A stretch of DNA of 38,183 nucleotides from Verrucomicrobiota bacterium (GTDB lineage Bacteria; Verrucomicrobiota; Verrucomicrobiia; Chthoniobacterales; Chthoniobacteraceae): the NCBI GenBank assembly GCA_009885995.1, contig VFJQ01000043.1, positions 1 through 38,183 on the forward strand, read 5' to 3'. Below are positions 18,560 to 27,003 of this stretch, in pieces. How positions within the stretch are numbered: the stretch's first letter is position 1; each line of letters opens with the position of its first letter. The notes beneath the pieces were generated by a model. It had not been told where the DNA came from, ran no database searches, and was given only the letters and a program-made list of their open reading frames with translations. A program made the position numbers and the translations under genes.

Positions 18560-19222
18560 CTACTTCGCAGGCGCGGCGGACGGAAGCTGGAGCGCGGGCT
18601 GCGCCTTGTAGTCGCCGGGCACGTCGAAGAGCTTCGGATCGAGCGCCGCTTCTTTCACTGAGAGCAGCGTGGTGGTGGTGACGGCGCCGCGATGATTCAT
18701 CTCGCGCTTCACCACCATGCCCGGAAAGGACTCCAGCGGCGGCATGAGCGGCTGCGCGGCGCGGGCGAGACCGGCATTTTGGAAGCGGGCGAGCGCGGCG
18801 AGGATCGGGAGGTAGTTCGGGTAGCTCGCGGCGATCCAGTCGGTGACTTTCATCTCGCCGAGCGACCACGTGAACACCTCGCAGTCGTATTCGCCGACCT
18901 TCTCCTTCCGCCCCGTCGGAGCGAGCGCGGGCGCCGGGACGGCGGCGCCGGCCTTGAGGCCGAGCGCGGTGTCGCGCAGCTTCGCGGCCTCGGCGGCGGG
19001 GATGCGCAGGAAGACGTGGGCGGTGTGGTTGAGCGTGGTGCTGTCGCCAGTCGCGAGGTCGGTGATGACGCTGATCTGCGTGGAGACGTCGAGTCGCGCC
19101 TTGTCGGCCTTGATACGGAGCGCCATCTGGCCGGAGTTCATCCCGCCCTCGGCTTTCTGGATGATGGTCCAATCGGCACGAGCCGCGGTGATGGCGAGGC
19201 AGAGGCAGAGGATGGTGCGCAT
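18560..19222 (-). CDS. Secreted DUF4412-like protein (copy 1)
   Basis: A 220-residue exported protein (signal peptide MRTILCLCLAITAARA, then DWTIIQKAEGGMNSG). It shares the sequence of landmarks of its downstream neighbour: a tryptophan just after cleavage, KADKARLDV, ITDLATGDSTTLNH, GRKEKVGEYDCEVFTW and TTLLSVKEAALDPKLFDVP. The two therefore arose by tandem duplication. It probably sits in the periplasm; no catalytic motif is visible. It starts 2 bases after the GT9 gene ends and is 58 bases from its paralogue, the largest gap in the array. Confidence 0.8.
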   Translation of the reverse strand: MRTILCLCLAITAARADWTIIQKAEGGMNSGQMALRIKADKARLDVSTQISVITDLATGDSTTLNHTAHVFLRIPAAEAAKLRDTALGLKAGAAVPAPALAPTGRKEKVGEYDCEVFTWSLGEMKVTDWIAASYPNYLPILAALARFQNAGLARAAQPLMPPLESFPGMVVKREMNHRGAVTTTTLLSVKEAALDPKLFDVPGDYKAQPALQLPSAAPAK

Positions 19223-19224
19223 GA

Positions 19225-20211
19225 CTAAATCTGTGTTTTCAAAAACTCCGCGAGCAAGTCGATCTTTGCGACTTCGCGATGAGCAGCGGTATTTTCACGG
19301 TCGCGCTGCTGGAAGAGGCGGCCGCCTTTCCACACCCACGCCTCGTCGCGATACGGGCCGACTTTCGCGGGATCGCTCCATGTGTGAATCGAGATGAGCC
19401 GCGAAGTCAGCGCCGCCGCGATGTGCATCGGGCCGCTGTCCACGCTCACGGTGTAGCGCGCAGCCCGCAGCAGCCAGATGAGTTCGGGCAGCGTGGTGCG
19501 GCCAAGGAGGTTTGTGACGTTTTCGATCTCGGGCACTACGAGGTCGGCGCGACCGGCGAGGACAATGCGGTGCGGCGCGAGCGCGCGGCAGAACTGCGCG
19601 ACCTGCTCCGGAGTGAGGGATTTGCCCGCGCCGCGGGCGAAAGGGTGCAATACGATGAACGGCTCGGTGAAGGGAAACTCATGCGGGCATTCGCCGACGG
19701 GGAGCGGCCACTCCAGTGTTGCCGGCGGGCCACCTGCTCCACCCATACACGTGAGGGCGAGGTAGCGATCGACGGCGTGGGTGCAGCCGCTCACATCGGT
19801 CGTCTCGTCGTAGAAAAAGCGCGCACCTTCCCGCGCATCGCTCAGTCCGAGCACGCGAGTGCCTTCGCCGCGGCAGAGCTTCGCGATGAACGCGCTGCGG
19901 AGGAGTCCCTGGTAGTCGAGGATGAGATCGGGCTGCACGCGCTCGCGCAGCGCCCGCGCCCACGGCGCGATCCGCAGCGCGCCGCCGATGCCGCGGAAGT
20001 CCCGGCGCGGAAACTCAATGACGTCGTCGACGTGCGGATTGCCCGCGAGCAGCGGCGCCCACTCGGTATTCACAAGCCAGCGGATGGTCGCGCCGGGAAA
20101 CGCCCCCCGCAGCAGCGCCGCGCACGGCAGCGTGTGGACCACGTCGCCGAGCGAACTCGGCTTCACGATCAGGATCTCGCGAGGCGTTTGCCCCACCTCG
20201 CCCCGATTCAC
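19225..20211 (-). CDS. Glycosyltransferase family 9 (heptosyltransferase I-like)
   Basis: A 328-residue GT9 protein, the family of ADP-heptose:LPS heptosyltransferases. It has the N-terminal ILIVKPSSLGDVVHTLP (WaaC-type KxxSxGDVxHxLP), IRWLVNTEWAPLLAGNP and LILDYQGLLRSA, and in the C-terminal domain IVLHPFARGAGKSLTPEQ and the nucleotide-sugar site VSVDSGPMHIAAAL. It likely adds an inner-core sugar to lipid A on the cytoplasmic face. The GTG start at 20211 abuts the stop of the metallophosphoesterase gene; the next GTG a few codons later (VGQTPREI) is an alternative. Donor sugar identity is inferred only from the family. Confidence 0.88.
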   Translation of the reverse strand: MNRGEVGQTPREILIVKPSSLGDVVHTLPCAALLRGAFPGATIRWLVNTEWAPLLAGNPHVDDVIEFPRRDFRGIGGALRIAPWARALRERVQPDLILDYQGLLRSAFIAKLCRGEGTRVLGLSDAREGARFFYDETTDVSGCTHAVDRYLALTCMGGAGGPPATLEWPLPVGECPHEFPFTEPFIVLHPFARGAGKSLTPEQVAQFCRALAPHRIVLAGRADLVVPEIENVTNLLGRTTLPELIWLLRAARYTVSVDSGPMHIAAALTSRLISIHTWSDPAKVGPYRDEAWVWKGGRLFQQRDRENTAAHREVAKIDLLAEFLKTQI

Positions 20212-20934
20212 CTACTTGCCGAGCGCCAGTCGGTCCGCGAGCCGCTGCGGCAGGCCGGCGGCGACGATCTTATCCTGCGCGGTCCAGATGTCGTATTCGA
20301 TCCGGCGCAGTTCGACGAGGTTCTTGTCCGGGTAGTAGAGGCAGTAGGCAGCGTGCCAGTCGCCGTCGCGCGGCTGGCCCACGCTGCCAACATTGATGAA
20401 ATACTTTTTGCTCGGCTCGATGCTGAGCTTGTCGAGCACCTGGCTCTTCACGCTGCCCTCGCGGATGTAGGCGCGCGGCGCATGCGTATGCCCGTAAAAG
20501 CACAGCGTGGTGTGCTGGTAGTTGAAGCTCGCCGCGGCATCGAGCTGGTTGAAGACGTAACCCCACTTGTGCGGCGTATCGAGCGTGGCGTGGACGATCG
20601 TGAAGTCGCGCACCTGCCGCACCATCTTGAGATCACGCAGCCATTGCTTGTCCTCGTCGTTGAGCTGGCGGCGAGTCCAGTTGATCGCTTCCTCGGCGAG
20701 CGGGTTGAAGCCGGTGAGGTCGTCCGTCATCGACGCCTGCTCGTCGTGGTTGCCCTTCACCACCGGGCAATCGAGCGAGCGCACGATCTCGAGGCACTCG
20801 TGCGGGTTGGCGTTGTAGCCGACGACATCGCCGAGGCAGACGTAGTGGGTGACGCCGTGCGCTTCAGCGTCAGCCATGACGGCCTGAAGTGCTTCGAGGT
20901 TGGCGTGAATGTCTCCGAAGATGGCGAATCGCAT
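20212..20934 (-). CDS. Calcineurin-like metallophosphoesterase (YfcE/MJ0936-like)
   Basis: A 240-residue binuclear metallophosphoesterase. All five metal/catalytic motifs are present in order: GDIHANLEAL (7-16), CLGDVVGYNANP (about 33-44), VKGNHDEQ (about 59-66), the HATLDTP segment (about 114) and YGHTHAPRAYI (about 147), followed by VGSVGQPRDGD. Members hydrolyse phosphodiesters or phosphomonoesters; the substrate is not indicated here. It lies between the TPR membrane protein (6-base gap) and GT9 (abutting) and is likely cotranscribed. Confidence 0.9.
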   Translation of the reverse strand: MRFAIFGDIHANLEALQAVMADAEAHGVTHYVCLGDVVGYNANPHECLEIVRSLDCPVVKGNHDEQASMTDDLTGFNPLAEEAINWTRRQLNDEDKQWLRDLKMVRQVRDFTIVHATLDTPHKWGYVFNQLDAAASFNYQHTTLCFYGHTHAPRAYIREGSVKSQVLDKLSIEPSKKYFINVGSVGQPRDGDWHAAYCLYYPDKNLVELRRIEYDIWTAQDKIVAAGLPQRLADRLALGK

Positions 20935-20940
20935 GTTGGG

Positions 20941-21708
20941 TTAGGGTTTCTGGGGCGGCGGACTATAGAGACGCCGCGCTTTTGGAACATCCAATTTCTC
21001 TTCCAACTCACCCAGCGAACGCAAGAGCGTAGGCAATCTTTCCTCCTCCCCCTTCTCGTAGAGCGCCTTGAGCCGTTCGTAGGCCTCGCGCTCGCGACCG
21101 GGCACCTTCGCGAGTTCATACACGGCGAAGCGGTGAACGTATTGCATCGCGTCCGGTCGCCGCGCCGCTTCCTCGTAGTAGCGGCTCGCCTTCTCGTGGT
21201 CCTTGAATTTGTCGCGGTAGATCGTGGCGAGCCGCTCGAAGAGCAGCGCGTGATCGGGATTGTTCTCGATTCCGCGCAGCAGGAAATCCTCGCCGAGCTT
21301 GAAGTATTCGCGCTCGGCCTTGAGCCGAAGGGCCAGTCGCGGCTGTTCCTTGTTTTCGCGCGCGGCGACGCTGGCGTTGTAGGCCATGTGCCACGCGGCC
21401 ATGTCCCACGACTGCATGTTGCGCGGCTCGAGCGCGCAGATGGTGTCGTAGGTGAGTTTCAAGCGCCCCCACTCCACACGCTGCCACGACGTGTAAGCCT
21501 CGATGTGCAGCACCGTCGCGACGACCGCGCGGAAGCCGCTGAGCGCCGCGACGAACCCCATCTGGCTGAGCCGCTGGCGCATGCCGAGATCGAGCTTCGC
21601 CCCGTGGTAGTGAAGCGCACGCTGCTCCTTTTCCAGCCGCACCTCGAACGGCAGCCGAACGGCGCCGAACACGAGGATGATGGCGATGCCGAGCACGCGC
21701 GCCTTCAC
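20941..21708 (-). CDS. Membrane-anchored TPR-like protein
   Basis: A 255-residue protein with an N-terminal transmembrane or signal-anchor helix (VLGIAIILVFGAVRLPFEV) and then a largely helical body with TPR-like units. Examples are QSWDMAAWHMAYNASVAAR, LLRGIENNPDHALLFERLAT and DHEKASRYYEEAARRPDAMQ, continuing to REREAYERLKALYEKGEEER. The early segment MRQRLSQMGFVAALSGFRAV does not match a family I know. The GTG start at 21708 overlaps the permease stop (GTGA, 21705-21708), so it is translated with the ABC-2 transporter and may be a periplasmic partner of it. That role is inference. Confidence 0.75.
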   Translation of the reverse strand: MKARVLGIAIILVFGAVRLPFEVRLEKEQRALHYHGAKLDLGMRQRLSQMGFVAALSGFRAVVATVLHIEAYTSWQRVEWGRLKLTYDTICALEPRNMQSWDMAAWHMAYNASVAARENKEQPRLALRLKAEREYFKLGEDFLLRGIENNPDHALLFERLATIYRDKFKDHEKASRYYEEAARRPDAMQYVHRFAVYELAKVPGREREAYERLKALYEKGEEERLPTLLRSLGELEEKLDVPKARRLYSPPPQKP

Positions 21709-22562
21709 AGCTCGCGGTTGGAAAAGAAGATGTAGCCGACCAGCGTGTAGATGAACACGTAGCCCAGCCCGAGCGCGAAGACCTGGCCGAACATCCACCC
21801 CGGCACCGCGTTCCCAACCACGATCTCGTCCACGATATTGAAGAGCTGGAAGTCCGGGAACACGAGCGACGTGAAGCCGAGGAACAGCTTCATCACCGAC
21901 GATGGATTCACGCCGCTCTGCGCCAGCCACGCCTCGCGGGCGATGGGCTGCACGTGGCCGATGATGTAGATGACCACCGAGATCATCACCGTGAAGATCC
22001 ACGACGTGGCGAAGCTGCTTAGCATCAGCGTCAGCGCCGCACAGACGGCAGACTTGGTGAAGATGATCAGGATCGCTGGAACGAGGTTCCAGTTGAACGC
22101 GGCGGCTTTCACCGCGGCGACGGCAGCCTCTCCGTCGGGGCCGGGGCCGTAGTCCTTGAGCGTGGCGGCGATGACGAGTTGCTCCCGCGCAAACAGCGCG
22201 ACGAAGAACAGCACACTCATCAGCAGCATCGCGACGAAGAGCAGCAGATACACGCCGAGCAGCTTGCCGAGCAGGTATTCGAGCCGCGACACGGGCTTCG
22301 CGAGCACGGTGTAAAGCGTGCGGTCTTCGATCTCCTTCGGCAGGATCATCGCCGTCGCCAGCGTCACGAGCAGGAAGCTGAAGATCGACGTCGCGCCGAG
22401 CGCCGCGTCTTTGAGCACCTGGAACTGCTCCGCGAACGGCATCCCCGATGCGACGAACGCCACGCCAATCGCGATCGCTGCGAAGAGCAGCATGAAGTAG
22501 AAGACTTTCTGCCGGACGAGTTCGAGCAGCGTGTTGCTGGCGATGGCGGTGATGCGGCTCAT
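21705..22562 (-). CDS. ABC-2 type transporter permease
   Basis: A 285-residue polytopic protein with about six membrane segments, including VFYFMLLFAAIAIGVAFVA, ATSIFSFLLVTLATAMILP, LGVYLLLFVAMLLMSVLFFV, SWIFTVMISVVIYIIGHV and VFALGLGYVFIYTLVGYIFF. The PKEIEDRTLYTVLAKPVSR stretch after the second helix is typical of NosY/ABC-2 permeases. It pairs with the ATPase encoded just upstream (ATGA overlap, 22559-22562). The start at 22562 is set by that overlap and by the [15 protein letters not shown] beginning. The substrate is not evident. Confidence 0.9.
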   Translation of the reverse strand: MSRITAIASNTLLELVRQKVFYFMLLFAAIAIGVAFVASGMPFAEQFQVLKDAALGATSIFSFLLVTLATAMILPKEIEDRTLYTVLAKPVSRLEYLLGKLLGVYLLLFVAMLLMSVLFFVALFAREQLVIAATLKDYGPGPDGEAAVAAVKAAAFNWNLVPAILIIFTKSAVCAALTLMLSSFATSWIFTVMISVVIYIIGHVQPIAREAWLAQSGVNPSSVMKLFLGFTSLVFPDFQLFNIVDEIVVGNAVPGWMFGQVFALGLGYVFIYTLVGYIFFSNREL

Positions 22563-23407
22563 TGATTTCCTCCCGTTACGTCGAGGAAGTAGCGCTCGAG
22601 ATTCTGCTGCGGCTTGCGCTGGCCGACGAGCCGCGCACCGCTGGCCGCGGTCGTCGCCGCAATCTCGGCAAGCAACTCGGGCGACGCGTTTTCGAGGATC
22701 AGCTCGGTCTGGTTTTCGATGGAGATCAAATCGGTAAGCCGGCCTTCGCTGATGAGTTTGCCGCGGTGCAGGATGCCGACGCGGTCGCAAATCTCCTGCA
22801 CCTGCTCGAGCAGATGCGAGCAGAGCAGCACGGTGATGCCGCGCGCTTTGAAGCCTAGGATGAGATCGCGAATCTCGCGTGAGCCCGCCGGATCGACGCC
22901 CGCCGTCGGCTCGTCGAGCACGAGCAGGCGCGGCTCCTGGACGAGCGCCTGCGCGAGGCCGATGCGCTGGAGCATCCCCTTCGAGTAGCCGCCGATGCGC
23001 CGGTCCGCGGCGCCTTCGAGCCCCACGAGCGCGAGTAGCTCACGCGCACGCTCGTCGCGCTTCTTCGCGCGCAGGCCGCACAGCTTGCCGAAGAATTGCA
23101 GCGTCTCGAAGCCGGTGAGGAACTTGTAGAAATACGGGTTCTCGGGGAGGAAGCCGACCTGCTCGCGGCTCGCCACGCGCGTCGAGTCGCAGCCGAAGAT
23201 CTCCGTCTTCCCCGCCGTCGGCGTCACGAGGCCGAGCACGATTTTCATCGTCGTTGATTTGCCCGAGCCATTCGGCCCGAGCAGCCCATACACCTGCCCC
23301 GGCTCGACCGTCAGCGAGAGATCATCGACCGCGACGACGCGCTCCCGCTTGAACGGAATCGGGAAAACTTTCGTGACGTGCTGAATCGAAATCGCCGGCT
23401 CGCTCAT
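22559..23407 (-). CDS. ABC transporter ATP-binding protein (ABC-2/NosF-like)
   Basis: A 282-residue ATPase. It has Walker [14 protein letters not shown] (about 37-49), a Q-loop region around [14 protein letters not shown], the signature motif [17 protein letters not shown], Walker [17 protein letters not shown] and the switch histidine in [11 protein letters not shown]. The C-terminal extension [15 protein letters not shown] segment and [11 protein letters not shown] fits exporters of the CcmA/NosF group. It forms one transporter with the permease encoded next. It overlaps both neighbours by ATGA (23404-23407 and 22559-22562). Confidence 0.94.
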   Translation of the reverse strand: MSEPAISIQHVTKVFPIPFKRERVVAVDDLSLTVEPGQVYGLLGPNGSGKSTTMKIVLGLVTPTAGKTEIFGCDSTRVASREQVGFLPENPYFYKFLTGFETLQFFGKLCGLRAKKRDERARELLALVGLEGAADRRIGGYSKGMLQRIGLAQALVQEPRLLVLDEPTAGVDPAGSREIRDLILGFKARGITVLLCSHLLEQVQEICDRVGILHRGKLISEGRLTDLISIENQTELILENASPELLAEIAATTAASGARLVGQRKPQQNLERYFLDVTGGNQ

Positions 23408-23676
23408 GCGCTGATCTCAAACCCGCGCACACCCGTCAGCGCCGGAATCGGAACCGTGGTCACGGCGCGGATGTGCGCCTTGAGCTGGCTCTCGACGATG
23501 GCCTCGATGAAGCCCTCGACTTCCTCCAACTCGCCGCTGCATTGAAGCTCGACGCGACCGTCCTCAAGGTTGCGCACCCAACCAACCACGTCGTAGCCGC
23601 GCGCGAGTTGCTTCACCGTGAAGCGGAAGCCGACGCCTTGCACGCGGCCTTCGTAGAAGACCTGCCGGCCGATCAT
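23404..23676 (-). CDS. acyP: Acylphosphatase
   Basis: A 90-residue, full-length acylphosphatase, which hydrolyses acyl phosphates to carboxylate and phosphate. The substrate-binding loop [11 protein letters not shown] with R18 and the catalytic N36 in [13 protein letters not shown] are both present, as in the common-type enzyme (R23/N41). The start at 23676 ([10 protein letters not shown]) overlaps the end of the GalT-like gene (ATGA, 23673-23676); the same frame runs further upstream but is antisense-like there. Confidence 0.93.
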   Translation of the reverse strand: MIGRQVFYEGRVQGVGFRFTVKQLARGYDVVGWVRNLEDGRVELQCSGELEEVEGFIEAIVESQLKAHIRAVTTVPIPALTGVRGFEISA

Positions 23677-24677
23677 TCCGCGACCTCCATCTGCCGCAGA
23701 TAGTCCGCCGCGACCTCCGGCCACACGCCGTTCACCCAGCAGCCACTGGCGAGTTCGATGCCGCCGAGGTGTTGCAGGCGCGGGAGGATTTCGATGTGCC
23801 AGCGGAAGTCGTGTTCGATCGTATTCCACTCGTCGTGCCGCGGCGTCCGCGTAGGTGCGGTAAAGAGCATGAGATTGTATGGCGGATGATCGAGCGCGCG
23901 GTTGAGCTTGCGCAGCACGGTGCGGAGCGCGTCGGCGAGTTGCGTGCGCTCCTGGTCGCTGAGTCCGTGAAAGTCGGGGCACTGCCGTTTAGGAATCACC
24001 GCCAGCTCAAACGGCGCGCGCGCGGCGTAAGGACAAAAGACCGTGAAGCCGTTGTTTTCATACACGAGCCGCGTGGCCGCGCGGATTTCCTCGGCGACCA
24101 AGTCCTCGAAGATCGAGTGCTTCTTCGCCGCGTAGAAGGTGCGCGCGACGCGCAGCTTTTGCCGCAGCACGGGCGGGATAATGGCCATGGCCACGAGCTG
24201 CGAGAGACTGTGATTCACCAATCCGCCCGCGGCCCGGCCCGCGTTTTTCACGACGAAGAGCGAGCGCATCCGCGGGTCGCGCATCAGGTCGAGCATCCGC
24301 CATTTCCATGCGTCGATGACCTTCTCCACGTCGGCCAGCGGCAACTCTTCGAGGGCGCGCGTGCCGCCATCTTCGATGATCACTTCGTGCGCGCCGACGC
24401 CGTCCATGCGGTCGTAGAAGCCATCGGGCCGCGGCGTGGCGTCGCCCTCGACACGCAGGATCGGCGTGCGATTCGGCACGACGCGCACCTGCCAGCCCTG
24501 ACCACCCGGCGCGGTGTGCAGCGCGTTCGGCGCGAAGCGCTCGCGCCCGGCGATGAAGGGATCCGTCCCACCATTCTCGCCGCGGATGGAGCCGAAGGCC
24601 GGACGCAGCGCATGAGCGCCGGTGAAGATCGTCCAGACGTCGGTCAACGGATCGCGGCGCAACTCGGACTTGTCCAT
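23673..24677 (-). CDS. GalT-like nucleotidyltransferase with altered catalytic motif
   Basis: A 334-residue protein of the galactose-1-phosphate uridylyltransferase/ADP-glucose phosphorylase group of the HIT superfamily. It begins [20 protein letters not shown] (the RxDPLT.xW start of GalT), has [21 protein letters not shown] and [19 protein letters not shown], and ends with [22 protein letters not shown]. The active-site motif, normally H-x-H-x-Q, reads H156-S-L158-S-Q160, so the expected nucleophile histidine is leucine; the codon is CTC at 24206-24204. Without it the usual uridylyl/adenylyl-enzyme cannot form, so the activity may differ or be lost. It shares one base with the upstream gene and overlaps acyP by 4. 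Confidence 0.85.
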   Translation of the reverse strand: MDKSELRRDPLTDVWTIFTGAHALRPAFGSIRGENGGTDPFIAGRERFAPNALHTAPGGQGWQVRVVPNRTPILRVEGDATPRPDGFYDRMDGVGAHEVIIEDGGTRALEELPLADVEKVIDAWKWRMLDLMRDPRMRSLFVVKNAGRAAGGLVNHSLSQLVAMAIIPPVLRQKLRVARTFYAAKKHSIFEDLVAEEIRAATRLVYENNGFTVFCPYAARAPFELAVIPKRQCPDFHGLSDQERTQLADALRTVLRKLNRALDHPPYNLMLFTAPTRTPRHDEWNTIEHDFRWHIEILPRLQHLGGIELASGCWVNGVWPEVAADYLRQMEVAE

Positions 24678-25117
24678 CAGCGCTTCTTCTTTCCCGCAGG
24701 CGTAGCCTTGGGGATCAGCTTCCCGGCCGCGTCGTAGTCGTCGATCTGGATGACCTCGCCTTTTCCCCCGTAAAGGAACATGCGGTGACCGAGCAGCTTG
24801 TCCTCTTTGCTGTAAAGATAGCTCGCCGCAATCTGGCCGCCGGCTCGCTTGTAAGCCTCCTTGTAGCGGACGTTGCCTTTCGCGTCGTAGTGGATCGCGC
24901 CGATGCTCGCGCCGCTCTCATCGAGCGTGAAGAGCGTCTTGCGCATCATCTTCCCGCCGGCGTCGGTGATCGTCTCAGTCGCGGTGCGCGCATCGAGGTC
25001 GGTGATCGTCGTCGCGTGCGAACCGTCCGCGAGGACGCGCGTGGTCGCGCGGATAACCGGCGCGTCTTGAGCCGCAGCGATGGCGAGCGAGGCGATGAGC
25101 AGTGCGATGATTTTCAC
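24677..25117 (-). CDS. Small secreted protein of unknown function
   Basis: A 146-residue exported protein (signal peptide MKIIALLIASLAIAAA, then QDAPVIRATTRV). The mature part has repeated short beta-hairpin-like units of the kind IHYDAKGNVRYKEAYK, LYSKEDKLLGHRMFLYGGKG and IDDYDAAGKLIPK, reminiscent of the YD/RHS- or MORN-like 'DxxGxxxY' strand pattern, though the repeats are few. The C-terminus is lysine-rich. I do not recognise a named family. It overlaps the exporter gene (ATGA, 25114-25117) and the GalT-like gene (TGATG at 24677), so it belongs to the same transcript. Confidence 0.78.
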   Translation of the reverse strand: MKIIALLIASLAIAAAQDAPVIRATTRVLADGSHATTITDLDARTATETITDAGGKMMRKTLFTLDESGASIGAIHYDAKGNVRYKEAYKRAGGQIAASYLYSKEDKLLGHRMFLYGGKGEVIQIDDYDAAGKLIPKATPAGKKKR

Positions 25118-27003
25118 GATGCGGACGATACGGGAGCCGCCGCGGGTTCGGCGAGCGGTTGGTTAAACTGGAGATCGTAGAGCCGGCGATACACCGGACT
25201 GCGCGCGTAGAGGTCCGCATGCGGGCCGACGTCCACGATGCGGCCGTGGTCCATCGCCACGATCTGCTGCGCATGCAGGATCGTGCTGAGCCGATGGGCG
25301 ATGGCGATGACGGTGCGGCCCTCGGTAAGCGTATCGAGCGCGGCCTGGATCTGCCGCTCGCTCTCGCTGTCGAGCGCGCTCGTCGCTTCATCGAGGAGAA
25401 GGATCGGCGCGTTCTTGAGCAGCGCGCGCGCGATCGAGAGCCGCTGCTGCTGGCCGCCGCTGAGCAGGCAGCCTTTGTCGCCGATGATCGTCTCGTAGCC
25501 CTGCGGCTGGGCGACGATGAAGTCGTGCGCGTATGCCTGCTTCGCAGCGGATTCGATCTCCGCCGACGTCGCGTCGAGCCGACCGTAGCGGATGTTGTTC
25601 GCGATGGTGTCGTGGAAGAGGAAAATGTCCTGGTTCACGGTCGCGATGTTTTCGCGCAGCGAAGCCTGCGTGACCTCGCGAATGTCCGCGCCATCGATAG
25701 TGATGCGCCCGGCCTGCACGTCGTAGAGCCGCTGGAGCAGCGCGAGCATCGTGGTCTTCCCGGCCCCACTCGCGCCGACGAGCGCGCACGTGCTGCCGGC
25801 GGGAATCGCGAGTTCGACGCCATGCACCGCCGCCTTGTCGCTGCCGTAGCTGAAGCTCACCTCGTCGAACCGCACCTCGCCGCGGACGCGGCCGAGCGGC
25901 TTCGCGTTCGGCGCGTCCTGGATTGCTGGTTTCCGTTCGAGCAACTCGAAGACCTTCGTCGTCGCGGCGAGGCATTTTTGCATCGTGAGATGGATGCGGC
26001 TGAGCGCCTTGAACGGCGGGTAGAGCAGCACCATGCCGCCGTTCAGCGCGATGAACTTCTTGAACCCGAGATCGAAGTGCCACGCCCACACCAGCGCCAT
26101 CGCGACGCCGAAGCTCGCGACCGTCTCGACCATCGGCCCGGCCATCTCCATCGCCTTTCGCCAGCGCATGATGAACTGCATGATCTTCATGTTCGCCGCG
26201 TTGAAGCGCTCCGACTCGAAATCCTCTCGCGCGTGCGTCTTCACCACGCGGATGCCGGCGAAGGCTTCGCTCATCACGACCATGAGCTGCGTGGCTTCCT
26301 CCTCCTCGCGCGCGCCGGCTTTGCGCACTTTTTTCGCCACGATCACGACCGGCAGCAGGCAGAGCGGGAAGATGATGAAGGACACGAGCGTGAAGCGCCA
26401 ATCGATCACGAAGAGCACGACCAGCGCGCTGAGGATCGAGATCGGCTGCTTCACGATGTCGCCCGAGATCGTCGTGAGCGCCTGCTGCGCGATGCGCGTC
26501 TGGTTGAAGACCGTCTGCACGAGATCGCCGGCCTTGGCGCGGTTGAAGAACTCCATCGCCTGGCTCAGCGTGTGGCGGAAGACGGCGGTGCGGATGTCGT
26601 CGAGCACGCGCACGCTGACCCAGAGCATGCAGTAGCTGTTCAGGTAGCCGCACAGCCCGCGCAGGCCCATGAGCAGCGGGATCGTGGCGCAGATAAGCAG
26701 CACGTGGCCGAGCGTCGGCGATACGCCGAGCTGCGCGAGCCACGGCGCCCACGCGGCCACTTTCTCCGGCAGGTTCGGCTTGCCGTCGGGGAAGACGGCG
26801 CCGGCGACGAATTGCACGTCGAAGATGAGGATGCCCTGCACCACGCCGAAGAGCGCGCCGAAGAGAATGCCGAGGTAGAAGCGCCCGCGATACGGCCGCA
26901 GGTAGCTGAAGAGCCGACGATACGGCTCCTTCGCCGCACGCAGGAACTCGACGAAACTCATCTTCGCGATGTCTTTGCGGCTTACTTTCTTGGTTTGGCT
27001 CAC
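25114..27003 (-). CDS. MsbA-type ABC exporter (fused TMD-NBD), probable lipid A flippase
   Basis: A 629-residue half-transporter. The first ~370 residues carry six transmembrane helices in the ABC_membrane fold (LGILFGALFGVVQGILIFDV near the start). The nucleotide-binding domain follows, with Walker A LVGASGAGKTTMLALL (about 406-421), Q-loop ATVNQDIFLFHDT, signature LLSGGQQQRLSIARALL (about 508), Walker B PILLLDEATSALDSE and the switch region VIAIAHRLSTI. MsbA-like proteins flip lipid A-core across the inner membrane, and the GT9/GT4 neighbours support that; export of another lipid-linked product is possible. The GTG start at 27003 overlaps the GT9 stop (GTGA, 27000-27003); an internal ATG gives MSFVEFLRAAKEPYRRL, 14 codons later. 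Confidence 0.88.
   Translation of the reverse strand: MSQTKKVSRKDIAKMSFVEFLRAAKEPYRRLFSYLRPYRGRFYLGILFGALFGVVQGILIFDVQFVAGAVFPDGKPNLPEKVAAWAPWLAQLGVSPTLGHVLLICATIPLLMGLRGLCGYLNSYCMLWVSVRVLDDIRTAVFRHTLSQAMEFFNRAKAGDLVQTVFNQTRIAQQALTTISGDIVKQPISILSALVVLFVIDWRFTLVSFIIFPLCLLPVVIVAKKVRKAGAREEEEATQLMVVMSEAFAGIRVVKTHAREDFESERFNAANMKIMQFIMRWRKAMEMAGPMVETVASFGVAMALVWAWHFDLGFKKFIALNGGMVLLYPPFKALSRIHLTMQKCLAATTKVFELLERKPAIQDAPNAKPLGRVRGEVRFDEVSFSYGSDKAAVHGVELAIPAGSTCALVGASGAGKTTMLALLQRLYDVQAGRITIDGADIREVTQASLRENIATVNQDIFLFHDTIANNIRYGRLDATSAEIESAAKQAYAHDFIVAQPQGYETIIGDKGCLLSGGQQQRLSIARALLKNAPILLLDEATSALDSESERQIQAALDTLTEGRTVIAIAHRLSTILHAQQIVAMDHGRIVDVGPHADLYARSPVYRRLYDLQFNQPLAEPAAAPVSSAS

Noticed and set aside
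19710..19760. Glycine/proline-rich stretch (CMGGAGGPPAT) in the GT9 at 19225, suspected as another repeat insertion
   Set aside because: No inverted or tandem structure could be found on reading both strands, so it is left as ordinary coding sequence.
19279..21735. Plus-strand open frame of 818 codons across four minus-strand genes
   Set aside because: It spans several recognisable genes on the other strand without any motif of its own; the same applies to the long frames at 25159-27486, 10843-12771 and 14930-17128.
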